A stretch of DNA of 64,000 nt from Dryococelus australis (lineage: Eukaryota > Arthropoda > Insecta > Phasmatodea > Phasmatidae), in NCBI GenBank assembly GCA_029891345.1, contig CM056994.1, forward strand, positions 224,804,991-224,868,990. Reading direction: 5' to 3'. Each line of letters begins with the position of its first letter. Positions within the stretch are counted from its first letter, which is position 1. A program made the position numbers and the translations under genes. The notes beneath the pieces were generated by a model. The model had not been told where the DNA came from. It saw only the letters and a program-made list of their open reading frames with translations, and searched no databases. Positions 1 to 12,209 of the stretch are shown here, one piece after another.

Positions 1-58
1 TCAATAAGTTTCAAATCTTCAATAATGAAGTTCTCGTCAGATTTGTTCTGATACTTAT

Positions 59-150
<92 letters not shown>

Positions 151-3100
151 GGGGGTTGTGGTTTCATAGCAGATTTTTTGTTGTTATTTGCTTTTAATTT
201 TAATTGTAGTCACTGTTTTTGTTGTCATTTTAGTATTTTGTCACTGTGTCTATGTTGTATGTAGTTAGCTGTGGCAGTTGTTGAGGATTTACTAGGCAGT
301 TGAAGGTGAAAACTGAAATGTTGTTGCCTGTGTTTGCTGTTGCTTTGCACATCCAAGTACATAGTACATTCTTACAACTAAACAGTATACCTATGTGCTG
401 TTGCTTGCTGTGAGGGACATGTGATGACACTTACCCCAGATGCACTAATAATCGTGGAGAGGCAGCTGCAACCTCACTCCTGTTCTAAAGATTTTACTCT
501 CTTGCTACTGACAGTGTCAACAAGCAGCTGTTTTCACCTTTCATGTACTCGGATGACACTAGCCGTGATATAGCCTCGGGTCAATTTGTTACTGTAGATC
601 TTTAAACTTTCCTGATAGCCTGGTCTATTCATACTAGGATGTGTCAAGGGTGATCTCTTCCAGAGCCTAGGTTCCACTCTCAGCATCTCCTGTTTTAAGC
701 AGTAAGCCACGAGATATACCAGATGGTTAAGTCCACATTACAGTTTGCTGTGATATCAGGGGCGTAACTTACACCTCTGCAGACCCCACAGGCTGGGAGC
801 TCTCACAAATTTTGGCTGGTTGTGTGTGCTTATTTAGAAATGTGTGCAGACTGCATAACATGACCCACCATGCAACAAGCATGTTACATATGTTGTAGAG
901 GTATATTCATGTTTCTGACTCTGATTTCTTTGTGTTTACTGATGGCAGAGTTTGCTAGCAATCATCTATAATGAATACTTCTGGACTAGAATAGGACAAT
1001 TCGTTACCATTTTGTCCTTAGTTACAGTTTATGTACAGTTATATTTATTTCATTAACTGTATTTACTTGTATATGAATAGCACATTTTATGCTAATTTAA
1101 AATGTCAAAAAATGGGGTGCAACACTTATACGTATAAGTTTTTTATTCAAATGTTGAAATTAATATTTTTTAGTTTGTTCTATGGTTCAGTATGTACGTA
1201 AATAATTGGCCTGGGTTGGGTTTCAATAAATAAAACATAGTCAGGAGGTATTTGTATTTCATAAAATGTCTCACTGAAGTCATGAGAACAAGGAGTGTCA
1301 TATCAGATGGCAGTTGCAGTGATCCACTGTCACTTTTCTTAAATTACTAATCTGCAGTCTGGGCATTCAGCTAGATAGGTGAAAGAGATAAAAGTAAACC
1401 ATGTAACTGTTTCATCAATTATTTTCAAGACTTGTTATTAAAGTGGAGTTTTCCTTGGTATACTTACCTATATAGAAAATTAAGTTATACCCTTAATTAA
1501 GAGGACAGACGTAAGATGTACATATTCTGGTAGTGCAGGATTCTTGTAACCAATACATAGCTAGATTGGAATGGAAGAAAACTTCTGTGTAGAATTATTT
1601 TTTAACAAGTTTTTTAATAAAACCCAGCAATACTAAAATTGTTTAAAATAAAAATTGGAGCAACGGGATTGTTGGAACAGAATTGTGTAACTGCTAAACA
1701 TTGTTCATTATTAAAGCTGGTATCCATAGACTTCCAACTTAAATTTAATTAATTAACATTGAGGTTACTGTTATGTACCTTTACGCAACATCTTAACTCC
1801 AGAGATGAACATGGTCTCAATGTAATGGCTGCCTATAGGTCAAGGATGGCCAGACAATAGCTCACTGCTAATCATATATGGTTGATAAATTAGGATGTGA
1901 TGCTAGCAGCAGTTTTTGTCCTTTCATGTAGTGATGAACAACCAAATTTGAAACAAAGTTTAGTATAAAAAATAATTTGCTTAACAGATCTGTGTGCAAA
2001 ATATTGTTAATATCTATTGAAAAAATGTAAATTAGCATTCCCTTGTAATTTTTGGTTATAAAATTTTCTCTCTTATTTTTTTATATCTACCTGCCAAAAC
2101 TAATAGTTTCGTAGTTGAAAGTGTTTATAATTACAGGCACACAAGAAGTAGGCATGTCTGCAGTTTATAGTAGTTTTGGAGAAATGGTAATGTCAGTTTT
2201 TGTAGCTCTGTTTCATGTTTTTGCCATGCATTATATGTACGTGCCTAGATCTTGTAGTTGCAGTATCCACTGATGTGAGAGCATGATAGGTACTCATTTG
2301 CAAGGCCTCAAGTATGATTTGATTATGACAGTAATATTCTCAAATTTTATTTCCTTGTAAATATACTTACATGTTTATTTTATGTACAGTTGTACTAGGA
2401 CTAAGAGGTGATTTATATGTTCAGTTTCATGGGTAAAAAAATAAACTCGAGTACTGTACTTTTTTTATCAATGCTTTGAAAAGCTGACAGCTGAAAATTG
2501 AGGAATATAGTATTATTGTTTGATAACTGGGTTTATGCATCTTTACCCTTGTGTTCTGTTATAAACTGATTAGTTAAGTACAGCCATTGCTTTCATGTAC
2601 AGTTCTTGTAATGTACATTTACCTCTGTTTCTGAGAATACTAATCCTGGAAATTTGTAAATGTGTCCTGACAACCTATGTTATCTCTTTGGCATTTATTG
2701 CAACAACCCAGTTCGTCCCTAAACTGCTTCATTCTTTCTGTGATCCGGTCACATAATTTTTAGAATCATTCGATAGGAACGCAGTTCAGAAGCTGCTTTC
2801 TTTCTGAAAACTATTTTGACCTTTCCTAATCAGCTGTCTGCATCCTTCTGCTTTTTCTATTTTTTTTTTTTAATTATTATTTTGCTTGGTAGGTATCAGA
2901 AGTCCTCTGTCCTAAGTAACTCTTCATTGGCTCCCTTGATATTTATTGGCTTTCTTTATGACCATAGTGCATTAGTGAGCAGATGCATTTACTTATAGTT
3001 AGAGAACTGAAAAATTAGCAAACGTGATAAAGCGAAAAATAACGTGAATTTTCACATAAAAAAACGAAAAATTGAGATCTTTGGGAATTTCTGCTGTAAT

Positions 3101-3520
3101 TCACGAATTGTACAAAATCCTGTAGTATTTTCGTGAATTATTATTGTTTTATGCCACATAGTTGCTTTTTAAGAAGTATTTTATGTGTTTTTGGATATTT
3201 GAATATAAATTCATGCATCAGTTGGCCAGTAGATTTCTTCAATTTATCATCATAAACGAAAACATGTTTACTTTTCAATCACGTGCATTTACGACCATAG
3301 ATAACATGATCCCAATAAATGATGCATCACTTTGAGTGAAAATTCTACTGCACAGCCCTGCAAAAGTTTATTTGTTCGTTAGGAAAACACGCCGTTGTAG
3401 TGTTCACATCCACCAAGCACCATGTTATTTATGGAATTCACGCCATGTTTACATTGATAGTATCGTCATGTTTCAAAAAACAATTCTTTTTTTTTACAAA
3501 GTGAGCGGCGCGGTCTTCAA
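1..3520. other. AT-rich DNA, no gene recognised
   Basis: Apart from the (AT)n tract described separately, this stretch is AT-rich with scattered stops in all frames and only short ORFs of about 60-100 codons. None has recognisable domains, and codon context is poor (homopolymer runs of T and A). Around 3,000-3,160 the sequence is rich in CGAAAAAT- and CGTGAATT-like words on both strands, possibly the decayed end of a MITE, but I could not define termini. It is best described as intergenic or intronic sequence. Confidence 0.6.
64..147. repeat. (AT)n microsatellite
   Basis: An uninterrupted run of alternating T and A of about 84 bases, followed by a short A run and a G run (AAAGGGGGG). Such long perfect AT tracts are polymorphic and can extrude cruciforms; assemblies often misjudge their length. 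Confidence 0.97.
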
Positions 3521-3634
3521 AAATTGGTTCATATGTACATACATACGTACACTGGCAATTAGGCTACCGCCTGGTGGTGAGCTCTCTCACCTCTCCTTCA
3601 CCCAACCAACTCCTTTTCCACTCCCTTCCTGAAC

Positions 3635-4051
3635 TTACCAACCCCTCTCACAGATACCAATTCCCCTCAACACATTCCACTCTCTTACAGACCTCCCAAG
3701 CATGGACTGCCTACCCCGTTCCGTTCTCCTCCACACCCTCTGAAGCTTCACATTGCTGTTTCCTCTTCCTTTAAACACCCCCATACTTAGCTTGCAGTGT
3801 AGCCCTCCCCATCCTCCCTCTTCATTCACCACTCTGTACACCCTTACTAGCCGTTCAACTTTCCTCCTGTCCCTCAATGACGTCCACCCCATTTCTTTCA
3901 TCATTGCTGATGGCCTATAGTTCCCTTTTTCCTCATCATCCTGCCCCTGCCTTCTCCACCTACTCTTCACCCATTTTGCTGCTCTTCTCTGCACCTTTTC
4001 CAGTTTTCGCACCTCCAACCTCCACATACGGGTCCCATACTGCTGCAGCAT
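3635..4051 (-). pseudogene. LINE ORF2 fragment: C-terminal tail
   Basis: A 138-codon minus-strand frame beginning with the AAAVWDPY-like region shared with the RT frame and continuing with LEKVQRRAAKWV, MGWTSLRDRRKVERLVRVYRVV and SVREWNVL before a TAA stop. These are hallmark C-terminal blocks of CR1/L2/Jockey ORF2 (RRA..W and W.SL..RR). It overlaps the RT frame by a shift of one reading frame, so a frameshift lies near 4,000-4,050. The end of the frame is also the end of the ORF2 product, so the 3' coding end is preserved. Confidence 0.8.
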
Positions 4052-5110
4052 ATTCTAATATTGACCGTACCATTGTGCCATATGCCTTCTCCTTCATCAC
4101 GCAACTGACTCCCTTCAGCATCCTTTCCAGCATACCCAGAGGCCTTCTTCCCTTTGCAACTACCCTCTCTACCTGTTTTTTCCATCTGAGGTCTCCCTGC
4201 AGTACAATCCCTAGATACTTATATTCTGCTGCTTCTTCTATCTCTTGTCCCTCCCATCTGTACATGTCCCTACTTATCACCTTCTCCCTTGTAAACCTCG
4301 CTACCTTAGTTTTTCTTGCATTTATCTTCATTTTATTTTTCCTGGTCCACAACCGTATCTTATCTATGTCCACCTGCAAATTTCTGCCCTCCTCTCCCAC
4401 TTCAGTATACACAACACAATTGTCTGCAAACAATCTTCTTTTTCCCCTAATCCCCAAACCCATGTCATTTACCATTATGGTAAATAACAAAGGACCCAGC
4501 ACGCTTCCCTGTGGTACCCCTGACGTAACCTCCTCTTCCTCCGATATTGCCTCCCCCAATTTCACCCTCTGCCTTCGCCCCCTGAGAAAGTCTCCTATCC
4601 ATTCCACTACCCTCCTGTCCGGTATCAGCTCCTCCACTTTCCTCATCAATATCCCATGAGGCACCTTATCAAATGCTTCTCAAAATCTATGAAGCAGGCA
4701 TCTACCTGCTTCCCCTCATCAACTACCTGCACCAGATCCTCTAATAACCCAGCCAACTGAGTCTCACATGAGTATCCCTTCCTGAAACCATGCTGGGACT
4801 CCTCCAATCAATTCCTATTGTTCATAACACTAACCACATACTGCACCACCAGCCTCTCCATTACTTTTCCCGTACTTGATGTGAAACTCACCGGTCTGTA
4901 GCTGCCAGGCCTCCCCTTATCCTCTCCCTGCTTGTGTATAGGTACTACCATAGCATCCTTTCAATCTTGTGGTAACTTACCCTCTCCTAAGGACTTTTTA
5001 AACAGCACCTCTAAATATTTCACCAACTCCCTGCCACCAACTTTAGTGCTGCGTTTCCTATCCCATCTGGACCCCCTGCCTTACTGCTCTTCAAACCCCT
5101 AATTACCTTT
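3960..5110 (-). pseudogene. LINE ORF2 fragment: reverse transcriptase
   Basis: RT blocks can be followed on the minus strand. A block with HGFRKGYSCETQL lies near 4,760-4,800. FDKVPHG near 4,655 is separated from the preceding IDFEK by a one-base deletion near 4,685. VTSGVPQGSVLGPLLF lies near 4,500-4,540 and the catalytic box reads FADNC near 4,430, where the family has two aspartates (FADDC/YADD). The second catalytic Asp is therefore Asn, so even without the frameshifts the copy would be inactive. The thumb region follows with YKYLGIVLQGDLRW near 4,210. The plus-strand frame over 3,877-4,659 is only the antisense of this gene. Confidence 0.85.
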
Positions 5111-5126
5111 GCTATCTCCCACTTCC

Positions 5127-5585
5127 TCATCTTAAACTCACTAAACACACCCCCTGAACCCTGTTTGTCCCCCTATTCCAACCCTCCTTTGCCTCAAACA
5201 CTAACAAGTACTGTCCTTGCAGCATCTCCGATTGTTCTTGATCATTTGTTGCATGCATACCATCCCTTCCTGTTAGCAGAGGGATCCCTTCCTCTCCTTC
5301 CCTTAAACTCCTAACATACCTAAACAATTTCCCCCATTCTTTGCCTTTTCCTTCTTCCGCCATGTTCCCCAGAAATACATTTTTTGCCTGTTTGATCTTC
5401 CTTTCAAGCTCCCTGCCCATTTGTTCCATAATTTCCTTAGATCTTATCATCCCGTCATTTCTCCACTTGGCATGTAATTTTCTGCACTTCCTCTTCATTT
5501 TCAAAATCTCCTGTCCATAATATTGCGGATCTCCCCCAGTCCGTAACCTTTTCATTGGTACAAATTTCTCCAACATGATCTCCAT
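5127..5585 (-). pseudogene. LINE ORF2 fragment: linker between endonuclease and reverse transcriptase
   Basis: A 152-codon frame rich in Lys, Glu and Arg with the GKEWGKLFRYVRSLR-type stretch typical of the region between the endonuclease and RT domains in CR1/L2-like ORF2 proteins. It lies between the endonuclease remnant and the RT in the expected order and strand, displaced by frameshifts. Residues EGEEGIPLLTGRDG correspond to the segment that normally precedes the first RT block. No catalytic residues are expected here. Confidence 0.7.
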
Positions 5586-5640
5586 TAATCCTCTAAACTC
5601 CCTCTACAACCCCTCTACACCCTCCTCCATAAACCATTTT

Positions 5641-5822
5641 TTAAACCTGTCTCTCAGAACGACCCTTCTTGTCTCCTCTCCCATACTGCCACACCAACCT
5701 TTCTGCCATTTGCTCTTCCCTCATCCTGCCAATCCAAATTTCCACAACCGAGATATGATGATCGCTTATACCATCCAATACTATTGCACCAACTACAGCA
5801 TTCCCAGGTCTGACCAACACTT
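5641..5822 (-). pseudogene. LINE ORF2 fragment: end of AP endonuclease domain
   Basis: The minus-strand frame contains VVGAIVLDGISDHHISVVEI. The Ser-Asp-His motif is the last catalytic motif of the APE-type endonuclease of non-LTR retrotransposons, where the His activates the nucleophile. The sequence upstream of it (higher coordinates, past about 5,822) changes into poly-T-rich unrelated DNA, so only the last 60 or so residues of the domain remain. An open frame extends further up to 5,910, but that part does not resemble the family and is probably flanking DNA. The domain cannot be active because its N-terminal catalytic residues are missing. Confidence 0.75.
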
Positions 5823-8800
5823 TTATTATTTTTTTTAACAGTGCTTGTATAGTTGTGTATAAATGGTTTACATTATTCTTTTCATGAATCATATGCCCTT
5901 GGCAGTGCATTGTGAGCGTTTGTTGTTCCAGGGTTCAGGCAGAATACAAAATCATAAGTAAAATCTTAAATTATTTTCAATGCTGTCTGTTGATAAAGGA
6001 AACTAGTGTTTCTGTCTTAAAACCGACTGTGTATTTCTCGGGGAATTTTTGCTAGGAAATAACAATTGATAAAAAAAACTGCTTATCAATAGGAATTACA
6101 TTGCCGATTTCAGGTTTTACGAATAGTGACATTTCTCAAATTAGGTATGTCTTTATAAAGAGCACATTTAAAATTTGAGCAATTCTCGAGCAGAAACCTG
6201 CATTTTTGTAGCAAGAAAATAACAGCTATTTGGGACAAAAATAACATTTTTTTTTCTTCAAAAATAACATATTTTTGAAAAAAATAAAACCTACTTTTTT
6301 AAGTCTCTACTTATAGTGTTTGAAAAGAGCCATTCTTATTTAGGCTATAATTGAAATTCGTACTTTTGATATTGGTTTTATCTATGAATTAAAATTTTGT
6401 ACCAACAAAACATATTGGTTGTAGGCAATAAAATTGTTAAAAACTGTTATTAATGTTTTTTTTTTAAGTGTAATCACTTAGTTAACATTAAGAAGCATCA
6501 GTTTTATGACAATATTTGATTATGGGATGCACGTCAGTACTCTTTTACTTGTAAGGGAAACCAGTGTTTTACAAATGTAGTTTGTATGACGTGAGCAGGT
6601 GTCATGTCAATGAGGTGCACATTGGTAATGCTGTAAGTGGAAAGTGGTGCTGGCAAGATGTTCAAATAAAGGGTGTAAGGGAGAAATTAAGTATTAAGAT
6701 ACTAAATGACTTAGCTGCACAGGTACCGTTATCAAGAAAGTGTATGACTTTACATTTTTGGTAGTATTTTATTTATTGTGAAAATGTGTTCATAACTTTT
6801 TATCTACCACTTGTAAGTCACAAGTTATGCAATTACAAAATTTAACAGGTTGTCAAGTCATATGCGTAGAACTTCGCAGTCATGTTTGTCAAGTTTTTAA
6901 CAGCTAGATTATGTAATATATCTCTCAGCTGAAAATCATGTTACTTATTGATAAGTTTCATATGGTGTTAAAATTACTTTTTAAAAATTTTATTTTAAAA
7001 GTTTTTATTTTGCAGTTTGATGTTGGTATTCAACATGAAACAGTAAATACTGTTTTACAAAGGTATGTGTAAAGTTGTTATAATGTTAATATTTTGACTG
7101 AATAAAAACAGTATGTGTTGTGATGGATTAGTTATAATGTCACAGTGTTATAATCCCAAGTACCGGTATATTAATTATTGTTACATTTAACTAGCCAGTC
7201 ACTTGTCATTTGTGTAGATATCTTTAGAAGTTTGATATGTATGTGGAATTTCATTAAGGTGGTATAATTGGAATTTTAGTACAAACATTTACCTTCAAAA
7301 AATTGTTTACTGTGTAGTTACTTTATTAATTCTGTCTCTTCAAAATGTACCCAACTCATGTTGCTTTTTTTTATTTGTTTTTGGCCAGCAAAGTTAGCTT
7401 TTAATTTCTGGCAAGTGCATTCACTGATGTTCTCTCCGTATCCTGTCTCCCAGTTACAATTGGTGCGGCTCTTTTTTTTTTATGACTACTACTATTCAAA
7501 GTTTGTGCCTTTTTATTCTTTGCGTACACTTTTTATTGTTTCTTATGAGAAAAGGAGAAAATGACTGATAGTAGAGTGGTTTGAAGAGGGCTAATGTACC
7601 AACTTTGTAGGGTTAGCCATAGGAAATTAAATATACATATCTTCACATATATTAACATATTTTTTGTTATACTTATGTGGTAGGCATTTTTATGAGACCT
7701 CTCTCCAGCAGTCCATCTGAGGCAGGCATATTAAACCAGTAGCTAAAAAGCACTAATTACTCAAGATAGAAAAGTAAACTGCCAAGCAAATTAGTTGTGT
7801 ATTTTTGTATGTAGTGTACATACAATCAGATTTTTAGTAAGTTATACAGCACATAAGTGAAAGTATATTTATGGGGCTGGGAATCAGCATTTTTAGAATT
7901 CTTTAAAGAATAAACTACTTATGACAGATAAGTTTGAAGACATGTATAAAAGCAGAAATACCAGTAGTTAATATTTTGTTGCTAATTATAATAAAAGCCA
8001 AATTCAAATGTTAGCATTATTAACTACTGCACATTTTATTTAACGTTTCGAACAGATTGTTTGTTTCCTTTGGGGTTTAAACATGCGTACAAATTAGAAA
8101 GGCCTAACTAGTAAAGTATACCAGACAACTTTATTACTTGTCAGTACTTATTTATTTAACTCTCACAGCTAGATCAGCAAGTTAACTTTATTGGTGAATA
8201 TTTCATAATATTGGTTGTACTCACGGCAACATCCAGAAATCAAATAAAATTATTGTAACATTGTCAATCAGCTTATTGTTTGCAAACCAATAGGTCGACA
8301 GGATACTGTGGGAAAGTTGTCCATTAATATGTTGGCTTTGAGAATGGTGGTAGTTCCTATCATATTACCATATAATTCTCAGGAAGAAAGGAAGAAATAA
8401 ACATTGCGTACCTCTGGAGGCAGAGGGGAAAGACATTGGAACTGGAGTGTTGGTATTGAAAGGGTAGTACTGGAGCTATAATTATATAAGTTACTATTAG
8501 AACTAAAATGATCCCATTTCATGGCTCTTGCAAATAATAAAAGTTTGTAAACAGAATAGTCAATACAGCTGTGGTTCTTAAGTGTCTAACTTTACATTGT
8601 CAGTGTTTTTACATTGTGTGTAGTGGAGTGCAGGAATTCTTTAAAATTGCCAGTAGTGTCCAAAAAGAGATTTTGGAATTCATTGATCATTATGGACAGT
8701 TGAACTGTTTCGACACTTCTCTGGTCGTGTTCATTTTCGGAAGTACAATTTTTACATTAGTTCATTGTATGTAAAGTCATGTGGTTAATATAATTTATCT

Positions 8801-8960
8801 TATGAAATCCAGATTTAGAGACTGAATCTGAATAGAAATCAAAATTGCAGAAAGATGGATGTATAATATTACTGGTTATTTATTGTGTTAATTTGGGAAC
8901 TCAGTTGCACAAATTATAAAAGCAAAGTGGAAAAAAATGTAAGTACGCTTTAATACAAAA
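5823..8960. other. AT-rich DNA, no gene recognised
   Basis: Strongly AT-rich sequence with stops in every frame and only short ORFs (60-70 codons) that show no domain or compositional sign of coding. Many T and A homopolymers of 8-10 bases are present. I saw no RNA gene and no clear repeat structure. Confidence 0.55.
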
Positions 8961-8967
8961 TGTTCAA

Positions 8968-9060
8968 TAAATAGTAGGTGTCTACGAGTACTCAAAAATC
9001 AAGCTTGAGCCGAATACCTGCTTGCAAGACGAGCTTGGCTCGAAAAATTCGAGCTTTAAT
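8968..9060. repeat. Possible hAT-like terminus with GAGCTTG repeats
   Basis: Within 90 bases there are several copies, on both strands, of AAGCTTGAGC/GAGCTTGGCTCGA/TTCGAGCTT and a CGAGTACTC word preceded by GTAGGTGTCTA. Short subterminal repeats of this kind, close to a terminus, are usual in hAT transposons. No matching right end or 8-bp duplication was found, so it may be a solitary end or a remnant. Confidence 0.3.
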
Positions 9061-9110
9061 TTATCAACGTCAGGTCATTCAGTGAGCGACAAGAGAATGT
9101 TTTTACTGTT

Positions 9111-9240
9111 TGTAATGTAGTGATCGGACATCACATTTTTCAATGTCATTTGTGTGCTGAGTAACTTTGAGTTCCTGTTAAACTACATAGTGAACTCATT
9201 TACGTACCACCCGGTACCTTTGTGTACTCACCGTGTCAAT
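9111..9240 (+). repeat. Left arm of inverted repeat
   Basis: Begins TGTAATGTAGTGATC and ends near CCGTGTCAATCAGTAT. Matches the reverse complement of 12,050-12,183 with scattered substitutions and no large gaps. Long diverged arms argue for an old insertion or for two independent copies of the same repeat. Confidence 0.7.
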
Positions 9241-9599
9241 CAGTATCAGGGACGTTTAAGACATAATTAAATGTGTTACCATTTTGATGTTTTTTGCTGA
9301 TTGAAACCTGAATCACACACCTGCACCGCATGCGACCTGAACTTCCAGCTTTTCCATTTAATGAACTGTGGCTGTTCCATGGAGGTACCTGCTCCCTTTT
9401 CCTTATGTCATCAGGAAGACTGTTTCACCTAGCAGCCCTAGTGTTGGCAGCCGCTGCTTGGAAGGTGTTGGAACATATAAAAGGTGAATTTTTATGTCCT
9501 TTTGTTGAGATCTGACTGGTAGTCTTCGGGTACATAGTGATGTCTATGAGCTGCACACTGCAGTGGGTATTTGCTCAGAGCTGTCCGGCTCCGGAGCAA

Positions 9600-10000
9600 G
9601 GCTTGGTACATCCTTCTGTGAGAACGTGGTTGGGATGGCCATCAGAGATAGGTTCATCCTTCTCTCCTTCGGCAGCTGAGGCAGGTGTCTCGTTGCCATC
9701 CAGCTCCAGGACACACATGAGCACATCCTTCTTTGAGGAGGATGGGACTGCGGCAGCCAGAGGTAGAATCTCAACATTGCCCCTGGCCTCATCTGCTACT
9801 GAGAGGACTCATCTATCCTGTCTTCGGGGTTGGTAGGCAGTGCCCCATTGCAGTCTGGCTCTGCGTCATTGCTGGACACATCCTTCTGCAAGGCTGTGGT
9901 TGTAGCAGTCAGATGCATGGTTTCAACATTGCTTCTGGCCTCTTTGTACTGGGTACGACTCATCTGTCCATTCTTCAGGGCTTGTGGGTATTGCCACGTG
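9600..10000 (-). repeat. Diverged tandem repeat, period about 115-155 bp
   Basis: The word ACATCCTTCT recurs at about 9,607, 9,722 and 9,876 on the plus strand, each time followed by related sequence (GTGGTTG...GCAGTCAGA; TCAACATTGC..CTGGCCTC; ACGACTCATCT). On the minus strand two overlapping open frames (9,544-9,792 and 9,796-10,062) repeat a QKDV..S.AEPD-like peptide, so the repeat may once have been coding. No family was recognised. The unequal spacing means units have gained or lost sequence. Confidence 0.5.
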
Positions 10001-10099
10001 GCCATCCGGCCCCATGGCACCGCTGGGCTCTCGGGCTCCATGGCCCTGGTGGAGGTCTTCACAGTGGTAGGCTAAAGGTGTTTTTATTTTTGACACTTT

Positions 10100-12000
10100 A
10101 AATGGCTATTGAAATTGGGCATCAGGGGTGTTTCCCGACTCCAAAGTCCAGTACATTTGGCTAGATTTCTCCCAGCATTTAATTCCTATCTCAGTGTTAC
10201 ACTGGCCTGGTTCTGTAAAATTAACTCTGTTAACTGGATGGTGACCCCATGATGGGCACCACGAAAAACACTTGATGCGTGGTGGCTAGGAGACTGAGGT
10301 GTAAGTCTTATGTCAGCAAAGTTTTAATGTGTGTCAAGTCAGGTACACAGGCTCGCGTCAGACTCTAATGTAGTGGAGTCTAAGGGATCTGGCGCTTGGC
10401 CTTAATAATTCCCTTGAACAGGGCAGAACGGGTAGGCCATTTGCAGGATGCACTTCTGGCTGTACAAGGTGAGGCCCCTGGGCGGCTGGAGTAAGGGCGG
10501 CTGTTGGCTTACCTTTCACAAGCCTCACCTGGGGCTGATGCGTACTCAGCAACTGCGGTGCTGAAGCCAGTCCACGTGCAGAGGTTGTAGAGTGCAAGGG
10601 TGTCCCAGTGATGTCCCTCGCTGCCAGGAGGTCAGGCAGCTGAATGTTAGTGTAGCTGAGTTACTCAGAGACTGGTTCTCTGCAAGAACAGCAGCTACCC
10701 TTTTGTCACTATACCGAACCCCTTCTGCTGGTGAATGGCACATGCAGGGAGGTTCTACTGTTTACACCCTCAGTGAAATGTACCAGGAGGGGGTTAGGTC
10801 ACTCCTCGTCAGGCCTGCACTCTGTCCGGCGGGTCTATACACAGTGGACGGAATGGGTTAACTGATTCATGTGGCCCATCTGCTTCATTGTGTCGTCTTT
10901 CTAGTAGGGGGCTCTACCGTACTGCGCACCAGGAACCTCTACGTACCTTGTCCACAGTATGGGTGGCCTAGGAATATGTGATGTTTGGCAATGTACATGT
11001 GGTCCTTTTTAGGAGTTGGCCCGCAGTCCTACTCTAACAGTCAGAAATCAGTCTCAATGCCACTGTTCCCCTGCCGCTCCCTTGCAGGAGAACACTTACC
11101 AGGATTGATGATGAATACAGTTCAGTCTAGAAATGATACTTAGGTGATAAGACTGAAATACTTCCTGAATAAATAGACTGACCCGTACTAACTTCTGCAT
11201 ATTACCAGTGTACTAGCTAACCTACAGAAGTGAAATCAGGGTTACATGTGAAGGGGCATATGAGAACAACAAGAGCAACACTTAGGTAGCTATGAGAACA
11301 ACTAAATCCTAACTGAGGCACTGTTAGTTCTGAAGGGGCTTGGGGTAACACTGTTATGTAAATGTGGGGTGATAGAACTTGACTGCTGTATAGGGGGGGG
11401 GGGGGGGGGCTTTACTCTTTGGGGCTGCAGCTGGTGCCTGAAGACATCAGTGCTGGTCACTGGTGATCCACGTTAAGGATTCTTTGATGAGAGGAAGATG
11501 AGTAAAGAGCTTCACCATAACTTATGCTGAAGTGAGCTACTAAGAATAACTGTATTGGTGGCTTCTCAGGGGGTGACGGGTTGGCAAAGAGTCCAAGCAC
11601 TGGATGATGATGGGGCAAGCTGCCCAGGAACACAACAGACATTTCTTAGGGGTGCGCTGCCTTATATACGCATGGCCGGCATGCACCTTGGGTCTCGTAA
11701 GCCTTCAGGTGGCTTTGGTTGCTACTCCCTCTCTCTTCTTGGGCAGCACGGCCTGGCTGCGCTCTCTAGGGGATGGCTATAGACTGGGGTAGTTTTCCGT
11801 ATGCAGGTGGCATCCAATGCCCGCATAGGGATAACTCGCTTGCGTTGCTGGCTGGTATCTTTTCTTACTGTAGTTTACTGGGCAAGGGCAAGTTGCGTAA
11901 TTATAGCTTTTATGCTTAAACAGCACTCCTTGTGTCTGACATTTCCAAGGATGCTGTCAGCTGGCCTTGGAAGCAGCCGGTCATGGTTTATGTCTTAGTT
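10100..12000. other. GC-rich interior of inverted-repeat block, no gene recognised
   Basis: This stretch contains short overlapping ORFs in several frames on both strands (up to about 90 codons) and none resembles a protein I know. A poly-G tract lies at about 11,393-11,410. Composition differs sharply from the AT-rich flanks, which suggests a different origin. No transposase, RT or integrase motif is visible. Confidence 0.45.
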
Positions 12001-12049
12001 GGGGTACATGTCGTGCACGTGATAATGGTAGTCTGCAAAAAAAAAAAGT

Positions 12050-12183
12050 CATAATACGAGTCACGCATTACAGGTACCGTGTGATACGTAAATTAGTTCA
12101 CCATACAGTCTAGCAGGAACCCAAAGTGACTTGTTGGCACACAAATGGCGTTGAAAAATGTGACTTCTGATTGCTACGTTACA
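12050..12183 (-). repeat. Right arm of inverted repeat
   Basis: Reverse complement begins TGTAACGTAGCAATC and contains TCACATTTTTCAACGCC, GTTCCTGCTAGAC and TTTACGTATCACACGG, each matching the left arm with few changes. Confidence 0.7.
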
Positions 12184-12209
12184 TGTTAATGAAAGAGAAC
12201 AGCACATTG

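Larger units (their letters stand above)
3540..5822 (-). mobile_element. 5'-truncated CR1/Jockey-group non-LTR retrotransposon (LINE)
   Basis: Read on the minus strand, the segment runs from the end of an apurinic-type endonuclease domain (SDHHISVVEI near 5,740) through a linker and reverse transcriptase to a Trp/Arg-rich C-terminal tail, with a stop (TAA) at 3,635. The order is that of ORF2 of the CR1/Jockey group. The 5' end stops abruptly near 5,822 inside the endonuclease domain, as expected from incomplete target-primed reverse transcription. After the stop come about 95 bases of 3' UTR ending in TACGTATGTATG-like short repeats rather than poly(A), which favours a CR1-type end over Jockey. 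The strand bias is strong: the plus strand is C/T-rich throughout. Frameshifts and stops show it is dead. Clade assignment is by eye. Confidence 0.85.
9080..12209. mobile_element. GC-rich block bounded by long inverted repeats (candidate TIR transposon)
   Basis: The left arm (9,111-9,240) and the reverse complement of the right arm (about 12,050-12,183) align along about 130 bases with roughly four fifths identity by eye; shared words include TCACATTTTTCAA, CATTTGTGTGC, GTTCCTG and TTTACGTA. Outside the block the DNA is very AT-rich; inside (9,330-12,000) it is GC-rich and carries tandem repeats and a 20-base poly-G run. The arms may extend to CAGTGAGC (9,080) and GCACATTG (ending 12,209), giving hAT-like CA...TG termini, but the flanks do not show a duplication. 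No transposase domain was recognised. An alternative is two unrelated insertions of one short repeat in opposite orientation. Confidence 0.5.

Noticed and set aside
3877..4659. 260-codon plus-strand ORF
   Set aside because: It is exactly antisense to the LINE reverse transcriptase; the C/T-rich strand has few stops and the peptide is a Ser/Pro/Leu-rich shadow.
8571..8774. 67-codon plus-strand ORF that might be an exon
   Set aside because: No splice-site context, domain or coding composition could be supported.
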